From: an uncultured cyanobacterium
Lineage (GTDB): Bacteria; Cyanobacteriota; Cyanobacteriia; Cyanobacteriales; Nostocaceae
Direction of reading: 5' to 3'
Length of the DNA: 64,000 nt
NCBI GenBank assembly: GCA_903903925.1
Contig: CAIVAU010000173.1
Span: 17,672-81,671, forward strand
Part shown: one piece after another, positions 53,564-62,364 of the stretch
How positions within the stretch are numbered: position 1 is the stretch's first letter
Layout: the number at the start of each line of letters is the position of its first letter
The notes under the pieces: generated by a model
Databases searched by the model: none
Told to the model about the DNA's origin: nothing
What the model saw: only the letters and a program-made list of their open reading frames with translations
Translations under genes and position numbers: made by a program

Positions 53564-54901
53564 GTGGTAAACAAAATTCAATTTCTAGATAGGCTGCGAC
53601 TGGGCTTGGCTGTCTCAGTAGCAAAAAGTATAACTTTGGGAGTACGATCGCTCCGTTTAGGTTCAGCTAGTGTCTTACCCGGCTCAATTGCCCGTCGCAT
53701 TGCACCCCGGTTATTACAATTATTGAGTCAGCAAGTGGAAAACGGGGTCATTCTGATTGCTGGTACTAATGGTAAAACTACCACATCACTGCTTTTACAC
53801 ACGATCCTAGAACGGAAAGGCTATCGTGTCGCTCACAACGCGACAGGCGCAAATCTAGAAAATGGCTTAATGACTGCGCTCTTGGAAAGCACCAACTTGG
53901 TGGGTACGTTAAATGTTGATTATGCCATTTTGGAAGTAGATGAAAATATACTACCTAAGGTCTTGGCACCGATCCAGCCTCGGATGATTCTCTGTTTAAA
54001 CTTGTTCCGTGACCAACTGGATAGATACGGGGAAGTTGACACTATTAGTAAGCGTTGGACAAAAATTATCTCTGACTTACCACCAGAAACCGTTGTTATT
54101 CCCAATGCTGATGACCCAACTTTATCTTATCTTGGTCAGCAATTGCCCCAGCGGGTGTTATTCTTTGGCTTGAATGAACCCGAAAACTATCTTGATGCAA
54201 TTCCTCACGCTGTTGATTCTATCTACTGTCCGAAATGCGGACACTCCCTAGATTATAAAGGTGTTTACTTGTCTCATTTGGGGGATTTTCATTGTCCCAA
54301 CTGTGGCTTTAGCAAAAGTCAACCGACTCTTGATAGTGGGGAATGGTCACAAATTCTTATTGGCTTATACAACAAATATAATACCTTAGCCGCTGCTACT
54401 GCTGCTAAAGAACTGGGTATTGATGAGGCTACTATTCGTGATAGTATTAACAACTTCCAAGCTGCTTTTGGTCGCGCAGAAGAGTTGGAAATTAATGGCA
54501 AACGAGTGCGAATTTTGTTATCAAAAAATCCTGTAGGGACGAATGAAACAATTCGGGTGGTGACTCAAAGCACTGACAAAACCACGTTGTTGGTATTAAA
54601 TGACCGAACACCTGATGGCACTGATGTATCCTGGATTTGGGATGTAGATACAGAAAAATTGGTAGAACGAGGAGGGACTTTAGTTGTTAGTGGCGATCGC
54701 GTCTATGATATGGCGTTACGTCTTCGCTACAGCGAAAGTGTCTGTGGGAGTCAGTTAAATTTGATTATTGAGGAAGATTTGCGACAAGCGATCGCCACAG
54801 CTTTGGAACACACACCAGAGAATGAAACTTTACACATTTTACCGACTTATTCAGCAATGTTAGAAGTGCGAGAAGTGTTGATAGGAAGGAAGATTCTTTG
54901 A
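53564..54901 (+). CDS. murT: Lipid II isoglutaminyl synthase, MurT subunit (Mur ligase family)
   Basis: Amidates D-Glu of the peptidoglycan stem together with GatD. 445 residues: Mur ligase ATP motif GVILIAGTNGKTTTSLLLH (about 62-80), the cysteine zinc ribbon IYCPKCGHSLD ... FHCPNCGF (about 222-247) typical of MurT, and the DUF1727 C-terminal domain (VLNDRTPDGTDVSWIWDVD). GTG start at 53564. gatD follows on the same strand after a 580-bp gap that holds a small opposite-strand gene. Confidence 0.92.
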   Translation: MVNKIQFLDRLRLGLAVSVAKSITLGVRSLRLGSASVLPGSIARRIAPRLLQLLSQQVENGVILIAGTNGKTTTSLLLHTILERKGYRVAHNATGANLENGLMTALLESTNLVGTLNVDYAILEVDENILPKVLAPIQPRMILCLNLFRDQLDRYGEVDTISKRWTKIISDLPPETVVIPNADDPTLSYLGQQLPQRVLFFGLNEPENYLDAIPHAVDSIYCPKCGHSLDYKGVYLSHLGDFHCPNCGFSKSQPTLDSGEWSQILIGLYNKYNTLAAATAAKELGIDEATIRDSINNFQAAFGRAEELEINGKRVRILLSKNPVGTNETIRVVTQSTDKTTLLVLNDRTPDGTDVSWIWDVDTEKLVERGGTLVVSGDRVYDMALRLRYSESVCGSQLNLIIEEDLRQAIATALEHTPENETLHILPTYSAMLEVREVLIGRKIL

Positions 54902-55051
54902 ATTGTTAGTTGTTAGTTGTTAGTTGTTGCTTTAGGAATCCTAAGTCATTTGTCCAACGCCAGTCCGATGCTATCACAGATGAGGTTGGCGTGTGCAAAT
55001 GGCTCATGCTCTCGCCAATCAACTCACTCTATCACAATACAAGAGCGGCAA

Positions 55052-55249
55052 TCAGACTGCAATTCCTTCGGTAGTAAGGTGATTAACGTCCGTTCTCTCA
55101 CTTGCGTGTTCCAGGGTAATTGCACAGATATCACCATTATCATCGATTTCCAATAGTGTGTTCTCATCGAGATCTCTGGTGTCAATAATATTAGAGTTTT
55201 TGAACTCAAGGTATAAGGTATCGGTATCTTTGAAGTATTGAACTTTCAT
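55052..55249 (-). CDS. DUF2283 domain-containing protein
   Basis: 65 residues: MKVQYFKDTDTLYLEFKNSN, then IDTRDLDENTLLEIDDNGDI and ITLEHASER, the beta-rich DUF2283 pattern (often seen beside DUF4258 genes as a putative toxin-antitoxin-like pair). Here no DUF4258 partner is visible; the coding-like bit at about 55320-55410 on the same strand (ALTLNATPNSVLFEEETGYD then LKK) may be what is left of a neighbour. It lies inside the murT-gatD gap in reverse orientation. Confidence 0.8.
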   Translation of the reverse strand: MKVQYFKDTDTLYLEFKNSNIIDTRDLDENTLLEIDDNGDICAITLEHASERTDVNHLTTEGIAV

Positions 55250-55485
55250 GGCTTAAATCTTCGATCAAAAAACGCATTATGAATCGAAATAGCGAGTGGT
55301 TTTCAACGCTCAAGGTAATCCGAATAAACATTTCTTTAAATCATAACCGGTCTCCTCCTCAAAAAGCACAGAATTGGGGGTAGCATTCAGGGTAAGCGCA
55401 TTTAAATTTTCATGACTCCTTACCTCTAGAATTGGGGGTAGGATTGTGGGCGATCTCTTTTCCATCAACACATGGGCTGTCTGAA

Positions 55486-56292
55486 ATGAGTTTTGAATTA
55501 ACAATTGGTTGGTTGTACCCGACGTTAATGAGTACCTACGGCGATCGCGGTAATGTCATTTGTATTGAACGTCGTTGTTTGTGGCGAGGATACAATGTCA
55601 AGGTGCTACCACTGGATCAAAAAGCTACGGTAGATGATATTCGTGCAGTAGATTTGATCGTTGGTGGAGGCGCACAAGACCGCCAGCAAGAAATTGTTAT
55701 GCGCGATTTGCAAGGTGAGAAAGCAGAAGTCCTACGGGACAAGATTGACAATGGGACTCCTGGAGTTTTTACTTGTGGTGCACCTCAGTTACTGGGACAT
55801 TATTATGAGCCAGGGTTGGGACAGCGCATCGAAGGATTGGGGATATTAGATCTGGTATCGGTACACGGTGGTGAAAATACCCGTCGCTGTATTGGTGACT
55901 TGGTAGTTGAGGTGACAGCAATTCGTCTGGTGCGGGATTTGGAAGAGATGATTGGTAGTAAACCGTATTTGCTTGGGTTTGAAAATCACGGCGGACGCAC
56001 TAAGTTGGGAAAGGTGGAAGCCTTGGGGCGAGTGGTGTATGGGTTGGGTAATAATGGTGAGGATGGGACGGAAGGGGCGTTTTACCAGAATGCGATCGCG
56101 ACCTATTCCCACGGTCCCTTGTTACCAAAAAATCCCTTTGTCGCCGATTGGTTAATTCAAACAGCGTTGCGGCTCAAGTATCAACAGCCTATCACGCTAT
56201 CACATCTAGATGATACTCTTGCCATGCAAGCACGAGCAGCGATGTTTAAACGGTTGCAAGTCAGTTTGCCCACTCCTGCTTTGACGGAGTAA
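55486..56292 (+). CDS. gatD: Lipid II isoglutaminyl synthase, GatD glutamine amidotransferase subunit
   Basis: Supplies ammonia from glutamine to MurT. 268 residues from ATG 55486 (MSFELTIGWLYPTLMSTYGD); the TTG at 55432 is less likely. Class I amidotransferase-like: nucleophile Cys in VFTCGAPQLLG (about 96), LLGFENHGGRT and the His in ATYSHGPLLPKNP. Forms a two-gene unit with murT, separated by an insertion of other DNA. Confidence 0.92.
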   Translation: MSFELTIGWLYPTLMSTYGDRGNVICIERRCLWRGYNVKVLPLDQKATVDDIRAVDLIVGGGAQDRQQEIVMRDLQGEKAEVLRDKIDNGTPGVFTCGAPQLLGHYYEPGLGQRIEGLGILDLVSVHGGENTRRCIGDLVVEVTAIRLVRDLEEMIGSKPYLLGFENHGGRTKLGKVEALGRVVYGLGNNGEDGTEGAFYQNAIATYSHGPLLPKNPFVADWLIQTALRLKYQQPITLSHLDDTLAMQARAAMFKRLQVSLPTPALTE

Positions 56293-56396
56293 ATTCAATT
56301 AATGAGAAAAAATTGGTGAGGTATTAGCTAGGGAATTTATTCCTTAGCGCAATATCGGTTAGTCCTTAAGGTAATACGGATATGGCAACTTTTCAG

Positions 56397-56576
56397 CTAG
56401 AACTCTGAATCAATATCTCGTGCGCTATGGAGGATACGAAGTACAACAACGGTTTCTTCAGTGATAGTAAAAAGGATGCGGTATGCTGCACGTTCCGGTA
56501 TATTTTGCTGCCTCCAGATATAAGCTTCTTCTGCATCAGCCAAAGCAGCAGGAGAAATATCAACGCGAAATGCCAT
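56397..56576 (-). pseudogene. RelE/ParE-superfamily toxin with internal deletion
   Basis: A continuous 59-codon frame: MAFRVDISPAALADAEEAYI and WRQQNIPERAAYRILFTITE, then ETVVVLRILHSARD and a stop at 56397. Both ends match plasmid-stabilisation ParE toxins of about 100 residues, but about 40 residues of the middle (between QQNIPER and AAYRILFT) are missing. The frame is kept, so a short product could be made, but the fold core is gone. Overlaps the antitoxin by 17 bp. Confidence 0.75.
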
Positions 56577-56874
56577 GCTTTCGTCTTAGTTCCTCAAAGG
56601 CTTCCCTTGCTGGGACTGCTTCTCCCCGATCCATTTGTTCAAGCCCTACTTTTATAGCCGTGATCGTTTCCAACCGCTCCACAAGTTCCAAGAGTTTTTG
56701 GTACGACTCTGAATCCTGCACCAAAAGATCAGCTTTCCCATTGATGGTTAGAACTATCGGCTGTTCGGTTTCTCGTAGCTGCTGCATGAGTTCTACCGCA
56801 TTTCGTTGAAAGTTGTAGAGGGAATTACTATCCCGGCTGATACCGAACAAGTCGCCTCCCGCTGTTATTTTCAT
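56560..56874 (-). CDS. Phd/YefM-family antitoxin
   Basis: 104 residues: DNA-binding N-terminal fold with QRNAVELMQQLRETEQPIVL, then TINGKADLLVQDSESYQKLL, and a toxin-binding tail ending GEAVPAREAFEELRRKHGIS. Typical order antitoxin then toxin with a short overlap. Its toxin partner carries an internal deletion. Confidence 0.88.
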   Translation of the reverse strand: MKITAGGDLFGISRDSNSLYNFQRNAVELMQQLRETEQPIVLTINGKADLLVQDSESYQKLLELVERLETITAIKVGLEQMDRGEAVPAREAFEELRRKHGISR

Positions 56875-57021
56875 TGCTGATCAATGCTTAACACTAATTA
56901 TGATATGCGCTATTATAGCCTAAAATTCACACCGAGCAGCCCTAACTGACCATATTGCTTTATGGAGTTAGCATTGCCCAGCCTAAGATTATCTCCATAA
57001 ACGCTGTAGCGTAGACTGCAC

Positions 57022-57132
57022 GTAGGTGGACAGGAAAATTGCAACTATGTAACGAAATGTAAAACCTCTGGAATTGGCTCTTAGTTGGGCTTTAGCGCTC
57101 TTAACAAGAAAAGTTTATTTCCGTCCACCTAC
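57022..57132. mobile_element. MITE-like element with terminal inverted repeats
   Basis: Left end GTAGGTGGACAGGAAAA, right end (reverse strand) GTAGGTGGACGGAAATAA; 15 of 16 bases agree with one indel. The 111 bp contain no gene. The layout is that of a miniature inverted-repeat element left by an IS. Lies between the Phd antitoxin and the McrB-like gene; a clear target duplication is not evident. Confidence 0.55.
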
Positions 57133-57256
57133 TTAGCGTCGTATGTTGTATTGGCTGGCTGATCCGCATTCTTTTTCTATTCCACAATAATAACTTGCAA
57201 ATGTTAATTTTTTGAGATTTCAGGGAATTCTATAACTAAACCCTTATTAAATATAA

Positions 57257-58624
57257 ATGATCGTGAAAAGTCCCATTCAGAAAATTCTCTTTGGTAGCCC
57301 TGGAACTGGAAAAAGCTACAAAGTCCATCACACAATCATTAAAGATGAATTAAAAATCATAGATACGCAAAATATTGTCAGTACGGTTTTTCATCCAGAG
57401 TATACCTATGGCGATTTTATGGGTAAACTCGTTCCTCTAACAAAAGGTAACACTGTACGTTATCACTTTTATGAAGGTCATTTCTTAAGGGCAATCACCC
57501 AAGCTTATATAAACATAATAGCAAAATATAACGATCCAACTAAAGAAAAAGATTTTAAAGATTTATCTGATACTGATAAGTTGGCTAGGCTTGAGCAATC
57601 CCGTAAACTAGCCTGTAAAAATGCATCCAATGTTGCTTTAGTGATAGATGAAATTAACCGAGGTAACTCCTCTGCTATTTTTGGAATCGTTTTTCAGCTT
57701 TTGGACAGAGAGAATGATGGATGGTCATCATACAAAATTAATCTTACAGAAATAGAGTTACTCACTATAATACGCTTAATTGGTGTCGAGGAAAAACCAC
57801 TAGCTGATAATAAATTTGAGTATCAGTTTCCTGGAGAAAATCACTGGGTACAAGACTACTCAATTTTTCAAAACCGAGTTAATTGCTTGCAAATGAATCT
57901 TAAAGATAGGTCGATAAAAATTCCTCCAAACCTCTCGATAATTGGTACTATGAATACCTCAGACAACTCTATTTACTTTATGGATAGTGCCTTCAAGCGT
58001 CGTTGGGATTGGGAATTTATTGACTGGGATAACAGCAAGCCTCCATCTGCAAGATACGGACAAGCGGGTATTTTGAACGACGATGAATGGAAAAGGCTAA
58101 TCCAAAATCTGAACAGCTTCATCAAAGGTCATCGCATATACCCTACCCTAAAAAAGAAGGCTTCTTCGGATGGCAAGAACTGCTTTGTATCGAATTTGAT
58201 ACACAACCTGGAACTTTCGTTTATTCAGATCGAAATCATGATGATTTCCATAATCGAGATAAAAGATTTTACAAGCAAAGATATTAAATATTTTTACGAA
58301 TTTCTCTTTCACGATCTGGGAGAACGTGAAACTGATGGTAAATTAAAGGTCAACATTAAGTGGGGTATCACATTTGATGAGGAATGTGCGCCAATTCAGG
58401 TTGCAAAACGTCATGTTCATCCAAAGAGCAAAAAAGTGCAACTAGAATACTTAGATTCCCGTATAGGTCGTCCTCGGCTTCCGTATCGTTCGCATGTGCC
58501 AGAGCTACAGTATCTACCGTATAGACGTTATGGCACTATAGATATAAATGGAACCCCAATCTTTTATTATATCTACTTTACACTTCAGGAAATATTGGAT
58601 GCTATTAAACAAATACCAACATAG
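57257..58624 (+). CDS. McrB-like AAA+ GTPase (without McrC)
   Basis: 455 residues. Walker A LFGSPGTGKSYKVHH (12-26), Walker B NVALVIDEINRGNSSAIFG (about 126-144) and the McrB signature IIGTMNTSDNSIYFMDSAFK (about 233-252) with arginine-finger type KRRW. The N-terminal DNA-binding domain of E. coli McrB is absent and no mcrC lies downstream within the window, so a complete McrBC endonuclease is not encoded. The region 290-330 (KKKASSDGKNCFVSNLIHNL) is poorly family-like and might hide a double frameshift. The preceding gap (56875-57256) holds only the MITE. Confidence 0.85.
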   Translation: MIVKSPIQKILFGSPGTGKSYKVHHTIIKDELKIIDTQNIVSTVFHPEYTYGDFMGKLVPLTKGNTVRYHFYEGHFLRAITQAYINIIAKYNDPTKEKDFKDLSDTDKLARLEQSRKLACKNASNVALVIDEINRGNSSAIFGIVFQLLDRENDGWSSYKINLTEIELLTIIRLIGVEEKPLADNKFEYQFPGENHWVQDYSIFQNRVNCLQMNLKDRSIKIPPNLSIIGTMNTSDNSIYFMDSAFKRRWDWEFIDWDNSKPPSARYGQAGILNDDEWKRLIQNLNSFIKGHRIYPTLKKKASSDGKNCFVSNLIHNLELSFIQIEIMMISIIEIKDFTSKDIKYFYEFLFHDLGERETDGKLKVNIKWGITFDEECAPIQVAKRHVHPKSKKVQLEYLDSRIGRPRLPYRSHVPELQYLPYRRYGTIDINGTPIFYYIYFTLQEILDAIKQIPT

Positions 58625-58673
58625 TAAAGTTTACCCTTAATCAGGGGAAACTCGGTCCAAGCATCAACTTATA

Positions 58674-58747
58674 AGGAAAATGCCGAAAACCCCTCAGAAG
58701 CACGACGCGCAAGCGTCCGATCCTCGTGCTTTAGACAGGGGATGAAG
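58674..58747 (+). mobile_element. IS605/TnpB right-end or omega-RNA-like scar
   Basis: Nested hairpin: CCCCT (58690-58694) pairs with AGGGG (58737-58741); inside it AGCACGA (58699-58705) pairs with TCGTGCT (58724-58730); the outer stem is followed by ATGAAG. This layout, hairpin then GATGAA, is that of the 3' end of TnpB guide RNAs and the right end of cyanobacterial IS605 elements. No tnpA or tnpB gene is within the window, so it is a scar or solo end. Confidence 0.55.
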
Positions 58748-58945
58748 TTACCCCGCCCCTACAGGAGTGGGGAGTGAGGAAGAAATTTTCCTATACCCAA
58801 TGCCCCATGCCCATTTTCATAAATATACAATTATAAACACATTAGCCAAAAATCAGTAATCCCGCGCAAGACATTTTGTTGTTTAAAGCTTTAGAATGTT
58901 TGTCATGAAGACCTTTATGCGTGTGTTCATAGTTGTGTTGTGTAG

Positions 58946-58971
58946 CGTGGCGTCCTAGACGTCACGTTTTT
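58946..58971 (+). terminator. Intrinsic terminator of unknown transcript
   Basis: CGTGGCGTC, loop CTA-containing, GACGTCACG then TTTTT. Lies 320 bp after the McrB gene, with no gene in between, so it could end the mcrB transcript or a small RNA from 58830-58945. Confidence 0.65.
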
Positions 58972-59029
58972 ATTTAGTTAAAACCAGAATCTGTGGCGAG
59001 TTGCTCGAATGCTGTTAAAAAATGGAAAA

Positions 59030-59063
59030 GCGCCAGTGAAGACGTTGTTGTAAACACTGACGC
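59030..59063. repeat. Imperfect hairpin in gene-free DNA
   Basis: GCGCCAGTG at 59030-59038 and CACTGACGC at 59055-59063 (8 of 9 pairs), followed by a GTCGTTTTTG tract. The stretch 58748-59387 contains no gene; it has this hairpin and two terminator-like structures. Confidence 0.4.
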
Positions 59064-59154
59064 CACTGTTGTCGTTTTTGTGAAAACATCACTATAAGTA
59101 ATGTGTTGGATCGGTGTCCACAGGGTCTGACCCCTCATCCCGCTATTTAAAGCA

Positions 59155-59181
59155 AAACCCCAGATTCATCACCTGGGGTTT
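59155..59181 (-). terminator. Terminator for the hetF-side operon
   Basis: AAACCCCAG ... CTGGGGTTT, a perfect 9-bp stem. On the reverse strand it is followed by TTGCTTT, so it could end the transcript of the small gene at 59388 and hetF. Confidence 0.55.
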
Positions 59182-59387
59182 ACACTGTTTCAAATAGAGT
59201 GTTTCAAATAGGATGTGAAGATAACAAACACTATGGGTGTGTTTGTGGTAGAATACCCTGATAATAACCCGGAAAGAGCAGTTTTCTGCCTTTTGTGCTA
59301 TGCGTCCTTATGCAAGACTCATTAATTAACACGATACTCCTCATTGAATGGGTGTTGTTGCCAAATTGCCAAACAAAATACCTACAC

Positions 59388-59603
59388 CTAATTTCGCCTA
59401 AGGCTTTGAAGATACTCTTGCTTTGTCGCAAAATAGTTCTTAATTTCTATAGAAGTCAGCGGAATAACAGTTGTTTGAGGTCGAATTGGTTGTAGGAGAG
59501 TGTTCACACTGCAATGTGAATGACTGGCTTTTCTGTACACGTACCCAGCGCTGAGACCAGGTATTCTAAAGTAGTCGCCTATTTGTAATTCTTGGAAAGT
59601 CAT
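59388..59603 (-). CDS. Small conserved protein downstream of hetF
   Basis: 71 residues: MTFQELQIGDYFRIPGLSAG, YVYRKASHSHCSVNTLLQPI, then PQTTVIPLTSIE. It reads as a real conserved beta-rich protein of cyanobacteria; no domain name known to me. It begins 27 bp after the hetF stop on the same strand, so probably co-transcribed. Confidence 0.6.
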   Translation of the reverse strand: MTFQELQIGDYFRIPGLSAGYVYRKASHSHCSVNTLLQPIRPQTTVIPLTSIEIKNYFATKQEYLQSLRRN

Positions 59604-59630
59604 GAGAATTTAGGTAAGAATTGTTAATTT

Positions 59631-62180
59631 TTATTGCTCAACCATTGCTTTATTTTCACTTTTTAGCTGGAGGAGCGATCGCCAATCTGCAATTGCTTTC
59701 TGCGTCCACAGCCAATTTGTACTCAACTGATTCAGTTGGAAACTCATTGGATCATCTTTTACTACCATTTGACGCAGCTTAATTGCTTCATTCAGATATT
59801 GCTGCCGTTTAGCTGTATCTTGATCAGATGCAGTTTTATACAGCCCCAGTGCTAAGCCAGCATAGGCAGTTAAAGTATCCGGCTGAGGTTTGGGTGGTGA
59901 GGCAGCTATTGCTGTGGTAGTAGCAGTAGCGTTCTGCTGTTTGACACCAATATTCAATGCTTTGAACCAAGAGTCATTGGCTCGATTCAGATCTCCTTCT
60001 GCATAGTAAGCAAACCCTAAGGCATTTGTATACAATAGCGATTCGGGTTTGGCTTTCACGGCAATTTCCCAGTAACGGCGGGCGTCATCGACGCTGTATT
60101 TTTTGTCTCCAATCTGGATGAACTGCCACGCTAATCTCCCTTTAAAAAAGTTAACAGATGCATCCTCAGCTTGCGGTTTTTGAATCATATCAAGGGCTCC
60201 TTTAGCGTTATTGAGCGCACCACGATTCAGCAGTTCTTCCACAGCAGCAAGCCCTGGTTGCAAGTCGCCGTTAGTCAATTTTTCGTAGGCATATGCAGTG
60301 ACAATTCCAGTGGCATCTGTCTTTAAATTGACTTGAGGATGAGGTTGGCTAGAGATCGTTTGGGTAGAGGATTTGATAATTTCAGGTGACTTGGACATCT
60401 GGTGATTTTGCCACCAATTGAAACCAACAAGAGATGCGATCGCGCTGACTCCCACAATCCCAAAAATTGACCCCAACTTCCGTCTAATGCGACGTGCTGA
60501 TATGGCTCGTTGTGACGGGGTAGATTGGTATAATTCGCTTAAGGTCGTGTCTTCCCAACCTTGTTGGAAACTCTCAACCTCTTCAAGAGAGGCAACGCTT
60601 GTCGGCAACTCAAGTCGATCTGCATCTGTCTGGTTGCCATATTCCTCCCCTACTGGGGCTTCTGCCCACATCCCAATCTCGCTTTCTTGTGAACCTATAT
60701 CTCCTGAAATTTGTCTATTGTAAATATCTTGCCCAACATCTTCTATAAGTTCAGCTCTCATGTGAGACTGTTCATTTCCAGGTGATGAATTGTCAAGCTG
60801 GCGAAATAGATCAGAAACAATTGCAGAATCCTCTGAATAGCTTGGGTCATCATACTCAATCTCATCAACAAGGTCGCCCCAAGTATCTTCGCCCAGCCAG
60901 TCAAGTTCAGACGAGTCTCTTGCCAAAGCAGAGGGTATCATATCCTCAATTGGTAGAGGCATGTCAACCTCATCTGCCCCAGTAGGATACTGAGTATACT
61001 CGTTAAGTAGCTCCATACTTTCCTGTAAATAAATGTCTGGGCTGAGGTAGCCGTCAAATTTTGACTGGAGATACAAAATTGGTAACGCCCAATACATTTG
61101 GTGAGCACCATAGGCAGTCACTAATCCTTGGCGCATTCGACTCACGCACAGATCTACCGCATGTCCCCGAGCAAGGTTGCGGTAAAACAATTGTGTCAGT
61201 GTCAGTGCCACATCATCGGGAATGCGTTCTGACATTGCCAAAACGCTCCTAATGCCACGCTTCACTAGGCTTTCTGTGAGATTACGTTCACCCGTGTCCG
61301 CTGTTGGATCGGAAGTAGGTGCGTATGCTCCTAAGCAGGAGTTAAACACTGCCATTTGGATGTTATTGTTGACAAGCAAGCCCGCCAAATCATCGCCACT
61401 CAAGGTTTCCGTTAAGCCAGTTCTGCTACTAACAAGATAAATCTCGCCACCATTCGGACCTAAGTTACTATGACCAGAATAATGGAGGACGTGGTATCGT
61501 CCTTGTTCTAAAGCTTGTGTCAATTCTTCCCGCCCTGGTTGTTCTAGCAAGGTCAGTTGAATTTGCGGGAGGTAATTGCCACCTTGATGATTGTAGTGAA
61601 GTTCTGCTTGGAGTTTAATCGCTTCTTGTTTGAGTAGTGAAAGACGGGCTTGATCGGTGGGGGAAGCGATCGCCATCAGGACTTTTATCCCACCTTCGTC
61701 CAGTTGTATGGGCATATTTGTTGATGGCAGACGAGATGCTTCACTGATTCCGCTTTGGTAGCGCGAAAAAGCAATATATGCTCCGGTTGCAACGGGGCGA
61801 TCGCCGAAATGCATCACTTCCCAAGGCAACCGAGCTAATTTCATATCTTTTAACCCCAAGCGCAGGCGTAGTACTTGTTGGTGGTTTTGGGCAATTCCTT
61901 GTGCAGTTATCCAACTATCTCTGAGAGTGCCTTGAAACAGTGCATTATAAAGCTGCTGACCTAACGCCACTAAGTTTACAGAGTTTCTTGCGATCACATC
62001 CCCCTGCAACACTGACCTTAAAGGGTCATTCATTAGATGCCCAGCAGCTGTCAACCAGTCAGCTACAGGCCAATTCACCAGTTCTTCTGCCAATGGCACC
62101 CCAGGCGCGACTTGTTCCGTCCGCACCAGGTAGTCATTTTGCCCTACTGGGGTTACGGAAATGTGAAATTCCTGGGTCAC
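59631..62180 (-). CDS. hetF: HetF: CHAT-domain protease required for heterocyst development and division
   Basis: 849 residues. CHAT (caspase-like) domain at about 100-400 with the His in VLHYSGHSN (His 237) and Cys in MAVFNSCLGAY (Cys 282). An acidic, Ser-rich region (about 400-560), one membrane helix (LGSIFGIVGVSAIASLVGFN, about 575-595) and a TPR-like C-terminal part (NALGFAYYAEGDLNRANDSW, LTAYAGLALGLYKTA). This order is that of Nostoc HetF, a protease required for heterocyst patterning and involved in cell division. The NsiR1-like RNA array on the other strand upstream is the arrangement known for hetF and supports the name. Confidence 0.85.
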   Translation of the reverse strand: MTQEFHISVTPVGQNDYLVRTEQVAPGVPLAEELVNWPVADWLTAAGHLMNDPLRSVLQGDVIARNSVNLVALGQQLYNALFQGTLRDSWITAQGIAQNHQQVLRLRLGLKDMKLARLPWEVMHFGDRPVATGAYIAFSRYQSGISEASRLPSTNMPIQLDEGGIKVLMAIASPTDQARLSLLKQEAIKLQAELHYNHQGGNYLPQIQLTLLEQPGREELTQALEQGRYHVLHYSGHSNLGPNGGEIYLVSSRTGLTETLSGDDLAGLLVNNNIQMAVFNSCLGAYAPTSDPTADTGERNLTESLVKRGIRSVLAMSERIPDDVALTLTQLFYRNLARGHAVDLCVSRMRQGLVTAYGAHQMYWALPILYLQSKFDGYLSPDIYLQESMELLNEYTQYPTGADEVDMPLPIEDMIPSALARDSSELDWLGEDTWGDLVDEIEYDDPSYSEDSAIVSDLFRQLDNSSPGNEQSHMRAELIEDVGQDIYNRQISGDIGSQESEIGMWAEAPVGEEYGNQTDADRLELPTSVASLEEVESFQQGWEDTTLSELYQSTPSQRAISARRIRRKLGSIFGIVGVSAIASLVGFNWWQNHQMSKSPEIIKSSTQTISSQPHPQVNLKTDATGIVTAYAYEKLTNGDLQPGLAAVEELLNRGALNNAKGALDMIQKPQAEDASVNFFKGRLAWQFIQIGDKKYSVDDARRYWEIAVKAKPESLLYTNALGFAYYAEGDLNRANDSWFKALNIGVKQQNATATTTAIAASPPKPQPDTLTAYAGLALGLYKTASDQDTAKRQQYLNEAIKLRQMVVKDDPMSFQLNQLSTNWLWTQKAIADWRSLLQLKSENKAMVEQ

Positions 62181-62329
62181 AATTTTTGTTTGCCTCCTAA
62201 CTCTAGGTTGAAATGCGAAAGTTTCTAGTCGATTTTTCGCTGCTTTTTATACCTTACATACCTTAGATGCATCCTGCTACTGAATGTTTCTAGTTCGAGT
62301 TGTCATACTTGTCAGCTTTTACAACTTTA

Positions 62330-62335
62330 TCCGGA
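62330..62335 (+). promoter_or_regulatory. DIF-type -35 motif TCCGGA of the diverged NsiR1-like copy
   Basis: TCCGGA at 62330-62335, with a -10-like TAGAAC at 62352-62357 and the RNA start region at about 62365. The same TCCGGA is 35 bases before the TGGTAGATGCACC box in the tandem copies (36 here). TCCGGA at -35 is the element of heterocyst-specific DIF promoters in Nostoc. Confidence 0.6.
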
Positions 62336-62364
62336 TTGTCCTGTTTTCGCATAGAACCTTTCTA

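Noticed and set aside
55310..55504. Reverse 64-codon frame overlapping the gatD start
   Set aside because: Most of it is antisense to gatD or has no pattern; only a short piece looks coding, so it is mentioned with the DUF2283 gene and not called.
58087..58287. Alternative frame inside the McrB-like gene as a proof of frameshift
   Set aside because: It reads smoothly (EGFFGWQELLCIEF) but so does the main frame after it; without a homologue alignment I cannot say which is right.
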